Notes under the pieces: generated by a model
Told to the model about the DNA's origin: nothing
What the model saw: only the letters and a program-made list of their open reading frames with translations
Databases searched by the model: none
NCBI GenBank assembly: GCA_958421655.1
Contig: CATZMG010000013.1
Location: forward strand, 1 to 38,493
Direction of reading: 5' to 3'
Length of the DNA stretch: 38,493 bases
Source: an uncultured Collinsella sp.
GTDB taxonomy: Bacteria; Actinomycetota; Coriobacteriia; Coriobacteriales; Coriobacteriaceae
In this document: in pieces, positions 32,681 through 38,493 of the stretch
How positions within the stretch are numbered: position 1 is the first letter of the stretch
Layout of the letters: each line of letters starts with the position of its first letter
Translations under genes and position numbers: made by a program

Positions 32681-33781
32681 TTAGAGGCCGAAGGCGGATA
32701 GGATAAGGCCCCAGCCGGCGCCGATGACGTACATCATGACCAGGAACACGGCGTTTTCACGAGCGCTGCGGTTGGTGCGGAACAGGACAAGATAGCCCAC
32801 GCCGGCGGAAATGAGCGTGCCGGCGAGCATCGGCGCCAGCTGTAGCGCGCCCTCCAGGTACAGCTGCGTAATGACCACGCTGGCCGAGCAGTTGGGGATC
32901 AGGCCGACGAGTGCCGAGCCCAAGACGGCGAGCGTCTCGTTGCCACGCAGGAACTGCTCGATCGCGGACTCTCCGAAGGTCTCGAGCACGGCAACTAGAA
33001 TCAGCGTCACCAGGAAAATAAAAACCGAAACCTGCACGGTGTGCGAGATCGCGCTGCGGATAATCGACAGGACGGGCGCACCTTCGTGGGAGTGACCGTG
33101 GTCGTGCCCATGGCCGTGGTGGTGCTCATGCTCGCCTGCGTGACCGTGGTCATGGCTGTGTCCGTGGTCGCGCTCGTGTTCATCTTCATCATCATCGCAA
33201 CCGCAATGGTCGCGCTCGCACAACTCATGGATGTGATCGGCGCTCACGCCCGCCTCGGCCACTTCATCAATGATGTCGCCCCCGGTATGGTCGTCGTGCG
33301 CGCAGTTCACATGAGCCGGATTGGCAGCGGTCCCCAGCACGGTACGGCGAATCGCCGCATGCGCGCGGGCATTACGACGAAGGCCGCGGATAGCCGCGTC
33401 CACGATAAAGCCCGTGACCAGCGCGATCAGTGCCTTCGAAGCCAAAAGCATCGCCATGGTCTGCACGGGCACTTGCTCGGCGAGCAACAGCGGCAGCATC
33501 TCATCGGAGGTCGAGAGGAACACGGCGACCAGCGTGCCCAGCGTCACGACACGGCCGGCGTACAGCGTTGCTGCCATGGCCGAAAATCCGCACTGCGGCA
33601 CAATGCCCAGCAGCGAGCCAGCCACGGGACCCGCAGCGCCGGCGCGCTTGATAGCGCCGTTGACGCGGTCGCCCGCAACGTGCTCAAGTGTCTCGAGAGC
33701 AAGATACGTCACCAACAAAAACGGCGCCAGCGAGAGCGTGTCCTTGCCGGCGTCGAGCAGAATATCAATCAGCAAATCCAT
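32681..33781 (-). CDS. putative heavy-metal exporter with His-rich loop (ArsP_2-like, PF11449)
   Basis: The 366-residue membrane protein has two homologous halves, each with a P-x-C motif in a membrane segment (VPQCGFSA at 61-68 and IPNCSASVV in the second half). These fit the putative 10-TM heavy-metal exporter family. Between the halves, residues 155-235 form a cytoplasmic or periplasmic loop very rich in His, Asp and Glu (His-Gly-His repeats), a likely metal buffer. Similar proteins are annotated as manganese or arsenic exporters; the ion cannot be decided here. ATG 33781 has a weak AAGG site. It diverges from the exonuclease gene, with a dyad in the shared promoter region. Confidence 0.75.
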   Translation of the reverse strand: MDLLIDILLDAGKDTLSLAPFLLVTYLALETLEHVAGDRVNGAIKRAGAAGPVAGSLLGIVPQCGFSAMAATLYAGRVVTLGTLVAVFLSTSDEMLPLLLAEQVPVQTMAMLLASKALIALVTGFIVDAAIRGLRRNARAHAAIRRTVLGTAANPAHVNCAHDDHTGGDIIDEVAEAGVSADHIHELCERDHCGCDDDEDEHERDHGHSHDHGHAGEHEHHHGHGHDHGHSHEGAPVLSIIRSAISHTVQVSVFIFLVTLILVAVLETFGESAIEQFLRGNETLAVLGSALVGLIPNCSASVVITQLYLEGALQLAPMLAGTLISAGVGYLVLFRTNRSARENAVFLVMMYVIGAGWGLILSAFGL

Positions 33782-33824
33782 GACGGATGGAACCTTTCAT
33801 GTCTTTCGGCAGCATTGTAAAAGT

Positions 33825-33860
33825 CCTAGCGGTCAACTAGGGTATTGTAGTTGTCCTAGG
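33825..33860. promoter_or_regulatory. dyad operator over the exporter promoter
   Basis: CCTAG (33825-33829) pairs with CTAGG (33856-33860) and CAACTA (33834-33839) pairs with TAGTTG (33848-33853), forming a nested dyad. It covers the -10 box and the downstream part of the minus-strand promoter of the exporter gene. A metal-responsive repressor is the likely ligand. Confidence 0.45.
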
Positions 33861-33871
33861 CGTGGTGCCAA
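33844..33871 (-). promoter_or_regulatory. promoter of the metal exporter gene
   Basis: On the minus strand, TTGGCA (33871-33866) and TACAAT (33849-33844) are 16 bases apart, five of six matches each. Confidence 0.55.
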
Positions 33872-33953
33872 TAGTTGCCCATGGTAAACTATCATCTCGC
33901 CATAACTCAATGCCACCGAGCCGCGCGACACGGCCCGTCCAAGGAGCAGTTAT

Positions 33954-34922
33954 ATGAACGTTTCACAAGCACTCGAATACGAGCGCCAGCCGTTTATTCC
34001 CATGTTTATCTATGGCGATCACGGCGCCATGGAGTCCGAGCGCCAGAAGGGCGAAGAGGCCCTTAAGGTGCTCGAAACCGAGTACTTTACCGCCGAGGGC
34101 GACCCCAGCTTCGACTTTGCCACCGTGCGCGACCTGGCTGACCGCAACCGCGACCTGTGCGACCAGATTGGCGAGGCACGCCTGCGCAACGTGACGCCCG
34201 CGACGCTTTCGCGCGGCCTGTCCGATGCCGACACCTGCGCCGCCATCGGCAAGATGCAAAAGCGCACCGCCGCGTCCGTTATGCGCGAAATCCGCGGCGA
34301 CCGCGACGCGCTCGGCGTGGCCTACGCCCGCAAGCCCATCCAGGGCACCGTGCTCGGTATCGACATCGAGACCACCGGCCGTGCACCCGAGCGCGGTTAT
34401 ATCATCAATGTGGGTTGGGAAATCATGGAGCTCACCAGCGACGCCGTCCCGCACGACGCCGAGGCGCACTACTGCGGTCTGCCCGACATCTACCGCGGCG
34501 AGGATGTGCCGTTGTCGAATATCCACCACATCACCTGGGACGACATCGACGGCAAAAAGCCATTCCGCGAGAACAAGGAACTGCAGAAGCAGCTGCTCAA
34601 GCTTATGAAGAAGTACCCGTACATGGCGCACAACGCCGCCTTTGAGGACAGTTGGTTCAAGATCCACCTGGACGGTTACGCCGAGGCACGCCGCGCCGGC
34701 AAGATCATCGTCATCGACTCGCGCCAGATCTGCCGCAGCCTGGATGCCGACGTCCGCTCGCTCCCCCGCGAATCCGCGCCCGCCGCGCTCGAGAACTGGG
34801 CGCGCCGCCGTGGAACCCTCGCCGCCGACGCCAACGAGCAGCATCTGGGCCTCGACGACACCGACCTCATGCTCCGCACGGTTCAGGCCGAGTTCAACCT
34901 CAAGAACCTATTCGCGAAATAA
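33954..34922 (+). CDS. DEDDh-type 3'-5' exonuclease domain protein
   Basis: The 322-residue product has a soluble helical N-terminus of about 130 residues and a DnaQ-like exonuclease domain. The motifs are GIDIETTG (Exo I, about 134-141), AHNAAFED (Exo II, about 223-230) and HLGLDD (Exo III, DEDDh type, about 301-306). Such domains proofread DNA or trim RNA or DNA ends. The N-terminal part has no match known to me. AAGGAG lies eight bases before the ATG. A strong terminator follows at 34988. It is probably a single-gene unit. Confidence 0.85.
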   Translation: MNVSQALEYERQPFIPMFIYGDHGAMESERQKGEEALKVLETEYFTAEGDPSFDFATVRDLADRNRDLCDQIGEARLRNVTPATLSRGLSDADTCAAIGKMQKRTAASVMREIRGDRDALGVAYARKPIQGTVLGIDIETTGRAPERGYIINVGWEIMELTSDAVPHDAEAHYCGLPDIYRGEDVPLSNIHHITWDDIDGKKPFRENKELQKQLLKLMKKYPYMAHNAAFEDSWFKIHLDGYAEARRAGKIIVIDSRQICRSLDADVRSLPRESAPAALENWARRRGTLAADANEQHLGLDDTDLMLRTVQAEFNLKNLFAK

Positions 34923-34987
34923 CCGATCCATCTGCGGGAGCGCCTGCCAGGCACAGCGCAATCCGTCTGGGCACACCGACACGCAGT

Positions 34988-35024
34988 AAACTAGGGCGCA
35001 GCCTTATGGCTGCACCCTAGTTTT
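34988..35024 (+). terminator. intrinsic terminator after the exonuclease gene
   Basis: AAACTAGGG-C-GCAGCC (34988-35003) pairs with GGCTGC-A-CCCTAGTTT (35008-35023) around TTAT, ending in TTTT. Confidence 0.85.
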
Positions 35025-35072
35025 CATCAAAACGAGCAAATACGCGTGCTTCACATAGTCGGCAGGTTGGCC

Positions 35073-35260
35073 CACCTACATTTTTCGAGTTGTTCGGCCA
35101 GCTGAACCACTAGTCAAGGCCCCTTGAACCGCAATCGAAGCTAAAATCGCCTTAATTTCGCAACCAAGCCCCATAAATCTACCTGAATCAATTCGAATAG
35201 GACGTTGCGATCGCACCTATTTGTATAGGATAAGGCCGAATAACTCAAATTATGTTGGTG
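35073..35260. repeat. left inverted-repeat module beside the DUF559-like nuclease
   Basis: A 28-bp arm at 35073-35100 (CACCTACATTTTTCGAGTTG then TTCGGCCA) is met by its imperfect complement at 35234-35260. The same arm pair occurs on the other side of the nuclease gene (36703-36920). From 34923 to 35473 I see no gene, only the terminator and this module. Confidence 0.65.
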
Positions 35261-35473
35261 AGGCATCTGAGCGGTCGGCAAAAACGCTTAGAAGCTACGA
35301 ATCCGCAACTAAAGTTCATCAAAAAGGGGCAGCCGGCAGAAACCTCCCCAGCCAAAGCTGCTCCCTCAATACGACAGCTCAAAAACCCACCGTTCGCAGA
35401 AGATAAGCCGCGCCCCAATACCGTTGCCCGAAGTTTCGGGCGTATGCGGCGTCCGCTATGCCATCATGCGCGT

Positions 35474-36682
35474 ATGGGAATCATTCTGTCACATACCACG
35501 GCACGCGCTGTATACCAAACAGCCAACTCGCTCGCAAGCTACGCGACCGGTCCCATACCTATGGAAAAGATCAGGGTGTCTGCGCCGACCACGTCCGACC
35601 TGGAAGCGGCACGAGCATGGCTCAACAGAAAGAATGTCGATTCTGAACGTATCCATGTGCTGACGTTTTCCAATAATGCCAAAAGGCATCGCAAGGGCTG
35701 CATCTGCCACTGCACGCACTATACGTTTGATGCAGAAAGCTACCTAGAACTCGAGCCGAACGTCTACATCGTCGATATCAAGCTGTGCGCGTTAGAAGCA
35801 ACAGCCGACCTCAACCTTTCGGAGCTCGTTGAGTATTACTTTGAAATCTGCGGCTCCTACGCGCTTGGAACGTCCGACGAAACTCAATATCGCGAGCGCC
35901 CAGCCCTAACCAGCGTTGAAGAGCTCAGAGCCTTCTTTTCAGAGGCACCGGGGTATCGTGGATCTAATAAAGCACTTAAGGCACTTTCTTATGTACACGA
36001 AGGCTGTCGCTCCCCACTCGAAACGGCGTTTGTCATGATGCTGACAATGCCCAAGTCAATGGGTGGCTTAGCCATACGCGCTATCAAAACGGATTATCCA
36101 ATCCCAGTCCCCAAAAGATACGCCGCCCTAACGCGACGGACGGTTTTCTACCTCGACGCGCTGCTCGAAAATTCGATGACCGATATCGAATACAACGGCT
36201 TTTACCACGACGAACCCGAGCAGCAATCAATTGACGAGGAGCGCCGAAACACGCTGCGAAACATGGGATATGCCGTTATCACAGTTAATCGTCATTCGTT
36301 TTTCAAACAGTCCGCTTTTAAACGGGTCATGGAAGCGATTCGCATTCGCGAGAAGATATGGCCCGGTCGACTCCCGGATAACTTCGCCATCCTGCAAGAA
36401 ACTCTTCGTCAATTTGTCTTGCGGCGCTACTTCGAATACGGTCGCCGCGTCCTGGAGACACTCAAAGAAGAAGAGGCCGCCAAGCGCGAAATTGCAAGCC
36501 AATATCCGCAAGCTGATGACCCGAGCATCAACGATGTGCCCGAACCCGACGACATGCAACACGTCGGGGCCCTTGCTGAGGAAATCAATGGGGCTTGGGA
36601 ATGCGACATGTTCGCAAAAATCGATGAAAACCGCACGGAAGACGACACGATTATTGATCTAATTGAGAATTCGCTCTTCTAA
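35474..36682 (+). CDS. DUF559-like PD-(D/E)XK nuclease, Coriobacteria-type
   Basis: The 402-residue product has an N-terminal half that starts GIILSHTTARAVY, a pattern I associate with a recurrent unnamed Coriobacterial family. The C-terminal nuclease-like domain has DIEYNGFYHDEP, then SIDEERRNTLRNMGYAVITVNR. This is the order of the DUF559/Vsr-type fold: an acidic strand, His, an Asp-x-x-Arg helix and the G-(Y/F)-x-V-(I/R) strand. ATG 35474 is chosen by family-like opening; the frame is open from 35252, but that part overlaps the left repeat module. No ribosome site is clear at any start. The gene is AT-richer than its neighbours, which suggests transfer. Confidence 0.6.
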   Translation: MGIILSHTTARAVYQTANSLASYATGPIPMEKIRVSAPTTSDLEAARAWLNRKNVDSERIHVLTFSNNAKRHRKGCICHCTHYTFDAESYLELEPNVYIVDIKLCALEATADLNLSELVEYYFEICGSYALGTSDETQYRERPALTSVEELRAFFSEAPGYRGSNKALKALSYVHEGCRSPLETAFVMMLTMPKSMGGLAIRAIKTDYPIPVPKRYAALTRRTVFYLDALLENSMTDIEYNGFYHDEPEQQSIDEERRNTLRNMGYAVITVNRHSFFKQSAFKRVMEAIRIREKIWPGRLPDNFAILQETLRQFVLRRYFEYGRRVLETLKEEEAAKREIASQYPQADDPSINDVPEPDDMQHVGALAEEINGAWECDMFAKIDENRTEDDTIIDLIENSLF

Positions 36683-36702
36683 AGGCGATCTCTGCGGATG
36701 TC

Positions 36703-36920
36703 CACCTACATTTTTCGACTTATTCGGCCACCGGTGTGCCAGATTGGCTGCAGCAATGCTCAATATAACTTTAGATAAAACTGATTCTGCAGGAACTCCC
36801 GTAGAGGAAGAACTGATTCTCGCGGTATTTGACACGATAAAGTACAAATATGAACAGTTCTAATGCTTCTCAAGGTGGCTTTCTTAGCATGCTAGCCGAA
36901 CATCTCGAAATATGTTGGCG
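36703..36920. repeat. right inverted-repeat module beside the DUF559-like nuclease
   Basis: Twenty bases after the nuclease stop codon, an arm matching the left module at 25 or more of 28 positions (36703-36730) is followed by its imperfect complement (36894-36920). A small open frame inside (36663-36863) lacks a ribosome site and is not called. The 389-bp gap from 36683 to 37071 otherwise holds only the zinc-operon promoter. Confidence 0.65.
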
Positions 36921-36997
36921 AGCATTGCGTCGATGTCTCCCAACCCACAGAAAATCGCAGAGGCGGCAAGCAGTCATCGAAATTGACGCAAATTGTA

Positions 36998-37025
36998 TTG
37001 ACATATGAACATACACTCATATAAT
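36998..37025 (+). promoter_or_regulatory. consensus promoter of the zinc resistance operon
   Basis: TTGACA (36998-37003) and TATAAT (37020-37025) both match the sigma-70 consensus perfectly and are 16 bases apart. Operator 1 fills the spacer and operator 2 lies just downstream, so repression would be tight and release strong. Confidence 0.8.
37003..37022. promoter_or_regulatory. ArsR/SmtB operator 1
   Basis: ATATGAACATACACTCATAT is a 20-bp site with ATATGA/TCATAT half-sites. It occupies the promoter spacer. Confidence 0.7.
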
Positions 37026-37037
37026 CGAAAGCAAGTT

Positions 37038-37057
37038 ATATGAGCGCATGTTCATAT
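37038..37057. promoter_or_regulatory. ArsR/SmtB operator 2
   Basis: ATATGAGCGCATGTTCATAT has the same half-sites and length as operator 1 and lies between the promoter and the arsR-type start codon. Confidence 0.7.
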
Positions 37058-37071
37058 GAAAGGATATTGCA

Positions 37072-37437
37072 ATGAGCATCCGCGTTGATGAAACGAAACC
37101 CGACATCGAGGCCACCGAACCCGCGATCCCCACCACCTGCTCGCCCGAGGACCTTCCCGACGAGGAGCTTCTCTACGACCTCGCCGACCTGTTCAAGGTC
37201 TTCAGCGACACCACGCGCATCAAGATCCTTTACGCCCTCATGGGCCGCGAGCTCTGCGTGGCAGACATCGCCGAAGCGACCGAAACCTCGCAGTCCGCGG
37301 TGTCGCACCAGCTGCGCACACTCAAGCAGTCGCACCTGGTTAAATTCCGGCGCGACGGGCGCAATATCCTATACTCGCTCGCCGACGACCACGTCTACAC
37401 CATGCTCAACCAGGGCATGAGCCACATCTGCGAATAG
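37072..37437 (+). CDS. ArsR/SmtB-family zinc-responsive repressor
   Basis: The 121-residue winged-helix protein has the recognition helix TSQSAVSHQLRTLKQS (73-88) and the wing FRRDGRNILYSL. Its last helix has D105-x-H107 and H118-x-x-E121, spaced by ten residues: the complete alpha-5 zinc site of SmtB/CzrA. The ELC62V alpha-3 Cys pair of CadC is reduced to one Cys, so zinc (or cobalt) rather than cadmium or lead is the likely signal. It binds its own promoter through operators 1 and 2 and probably operator 3 before the ATPase gene. AAAGGAT precedes ATG 37072. Confidence 0.9.
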   Translation: MSIRVDETKPDIEATEPAIPTTCSPEDLPDEELLYDLADLFKVFSDTTRIKILYALMGRELCVADIAEATETSQSAVSHQLRTLKQSHLVKFRRDGRNILYSLADDHVYTMLNQGMSHICE

Positions 37438-37499
37438 CAGCCAACCACGGTACCAGCGCGGCCTGCACCCAAGCCGCAAAAACGGGAAAGGAACCCACC

Positions 37500-37718
37500 A
37501 TGAAAAAGCAGTACAAGCTCGATGAGATCGATTGCGCCAACTGTGCGCGCGAGCTTCAGGACGAGCTGGCCAAGCTCGAGGGCGTCAAATCCGTGTCCGT
37601 CAACTTTATGACCCAGAAGCTGACGCTCGAGGCCGATGATGCTGAGTTCGACGAGGTGCTCAACCGCGTTGTTGAGTTTACGGCCGACGCCGAGCCGGAC
37701 TGCGAGATTATTCTCTAG
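37500..37718 (+). CDS. free-standing HMA-domain metallochaperone
   Basis: This 72-residue single heavy-metal-associated domain has the metal-binding pair C12-A-N-C15 and the ferredoxin-like alternation of strands and helices. Such domains hand Zn, Cd or Cu ions to P1B ATPases, where they are often fused to the N-terminus. Here the ATPase downstream lacks the fused domain, so this protein probably supplies it in trans. GAAAGGA lies eight bases before ATG 37500. It follows the repressor gene by 62 bases. Confidence 0.88.
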   Translation: MKKQYKLDEIDCANCARELQDELAKLEGVKSVSVNFMTQKLTLEADDAEFDEVLNRVVEFTADAEPDCEIIL

Positions 37719-37739
37719 CCCAGGTTTACGCCAACCTGC

Positions 37740-37764
37740 AAGGCCGCGCTTGCTGCGGCCTTTG
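37740..37764 (+). terminator. weak hairpin between the HMA gene and the ATPase gene
   Basis: AAGGCCGC pairs with GCGGCCTT around GCTTGCT, followed by only TTT. It may partly separate expression of the chaperone and the ATPase, which has its own operator just downstream. Confidence 0.45.
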
Positions 37765-37776
37765 CTCGCGAAATTA

Positions 37777-37796
37777 TATGAGCGAGTGTTCATACA
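37777..37796. promoter_or_regulatory. ArsR/SmtB operator 3, before the ATPase gene
   Basis: ATATGAGCGAGTGTTCATAC matches operator 2 at all but three of 20 positions. It lies 22 bases before the ATPase start codon, which puts the ATPase under the same repressor. Confidence 0.7.
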
Positions 37797-37818
37797 TTCA
37801 AATGGGAGGATACGAGTC

Positions 37819-38493
37819 ATGGCCACCGCCGACCCCAAGAAGAAAAAGAAGAAGCGCAAGAAAAAAGAGTCACTCGAGCATAAGCGCAACCGCATCCTGG
37901 TAGCGCTGGGCATTTTTGCCGTGGTGTACGCCCTCGATGAACTCGGCACCCTCACTGCCGCATTCGGCACCCCGGGCGACATCTACGCCAGCTTCGCACT
38001 GTTCCTCGTGCCTTTTTTGATTGCCGGCTACGACGTGCTCCAAAAGGCATACAACAACATCCGCCGCGGCAAGGCGTTCGACGAGAGCTTCCTCATGGCC
38101 GTCGCGACCATCGGCGCGTTTGCCATGGTGCTCTTCCCCGACACCGATCCGCACATGGCCGAAGGCGCAGCCGTCATGCTGTTCTATCAGGTTGGCGAGC
38201 TGTTCCAGGCATATGCCGTGGGCAAAAGCCGCAAGTCGATCAGCGCCATGATGGACATCGCGCCCGACTACGCTAACGTCGAGCAGCCCGACGGCACACT
38301 CGAGCAGGTCTTCCCCGATGACATCGCCGTCGGCACCGTGATCGTGGTCAAGCCCGGCGAGCGCGTGCCTATCGACGGCGCCATCGTCGAGGGCGAAACC
38401 CAGCTCGACACCGCCGCCCTTACCGGCGAGTCGGTCCCCCGCCCGGCCAAAACCGGAGACGATATCATCAGCGGCTGCATCAACATGACGGGG
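37819..38493 (+). CDS. P1B-type heavy-metal ATPase, N-terminal part (cut by the window end)
   Basis: The frame runs from ATG 37819 (GGGAGGA nine bases upstream) off the window end, giving 225 residues. A Lys-rich stretch (residues 7-17) is followed by membrane helices and the actuator domain, with GERVPIDG and the dephosphorylation loop LTGES near its end. The order fits ZntA/CadA Zn/Cd/Pb-exporting ATPases, of which about a third is present. There is no N-terminal HMA domain; the poly-Lys stretch stands in its place and the HMA protein is encoded just upstream. The metal choice is inferred from the zinc-type repressor. Confidence 0.88.
   Translation, partial: MATADPKKKKKKRKKKESLEHKRNRILVALGIFAVVYALDELGTLTAAFGTPGDIYASFALFLVPFLIAGYDVLQKAYNNIRRGKAFDESFLMAVATIGAFAMVLFPDTDPHMAEGAAVMLFYQVGELFQAYAVGKSRKSISAMMDIAPDYANVEQPDGTLEQVFPDDIAVGTVIVVKPGERVPIDGAIVEGETQLDTAALTGESVPRPAKTGDDIISGCINMTG

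Noticed and set aside
36663..36863. Open frame of 66 codons after the DUF559-like gene
   Set aside because: It overlaps the end of that gene and a repeat arm and has no ribosome site at either possible start.
1..38493. CRISPR array, tRNA or rRNA genes
   Set aside because: No regularly spaced repeats and no cloverleaf or rRNA-like segments were seen.

Overview
The window looks like a chromosomal segment of a high-GC member of the Coriobacteriia, most likely Collinsella or a close relative. This rests on the GC-rich codon use, the gene set and the style of the intergenic palindromes. No rRNA or marker gene is present to prove the genus.

Layout. Positions 1-6.4 kb hold ordinary cell-envelope and housekeeping genes: a lactate permease, a MOP-type flippase, a metallophosphatase and a NhaP2-type K+/H+ antiporter. 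Positions 6.4-24.0 kb form a defence island. It opens with a DUF3800 gene preceded by three copies of a small two-hairpin RNA, two on the plus strand and one on the minus strand, each with its own -10 box and an intrinsic terminator. Seven bases beyond the DUF3800 stop codon ends a long minus-strand type I BREX operon, in transcription order brxA, brxB, brxC, pglX N-part, a Shedu-like (DUF4263) nuclease, pglX C-part, pglZ, brxL, and two genes of unknown or poorly known function. PglX is cut in two exactly at the segment that follows its methyltransferase and target-recognition part. The Shedu gene sits in the cut, and the last third of the N-part together with the Shedu gene is much more AT-rich than the rest of the operon. 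A run of ten G residues directly abuts the start codon of brxA.

Positions 24.3-29.1 kb carry an orphan antitoxin-like small gene, serC and serA for serine synthesis, an M20 peptidase and a short DUF1015-type gene. Positions 29.2-35.0 kb carry two tandem histidine phosphatases, a nitroreductase with an IdeR/DtxR-like box, an HdeD-like membrane protein, a YaiI/DUF188 protein, a histidine-rich heavy-metal exporter and a DEDDh exonuclease. Positions 35.1-36.9 kb carry a DUF559-like nuclease bracketed on both sides by inverted-repeat modules of one family. The window ends in a zinc/cadmium resistance operon: an ArsR/SmtB sensor with a complete alpha-5 zinc site, a free-standing HMA metallochaperone and the start of a P1B-type ATPase, with three copies of a 20-bp operator.

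The strongest candidates for new biology are the DUF3800-linked RNA family at 6541-7007 and the split pglX with an embedded Shedu nuclease at 14472-18837. All functional statements come from reading the sequence and from memory of the protein families; no database search was run.
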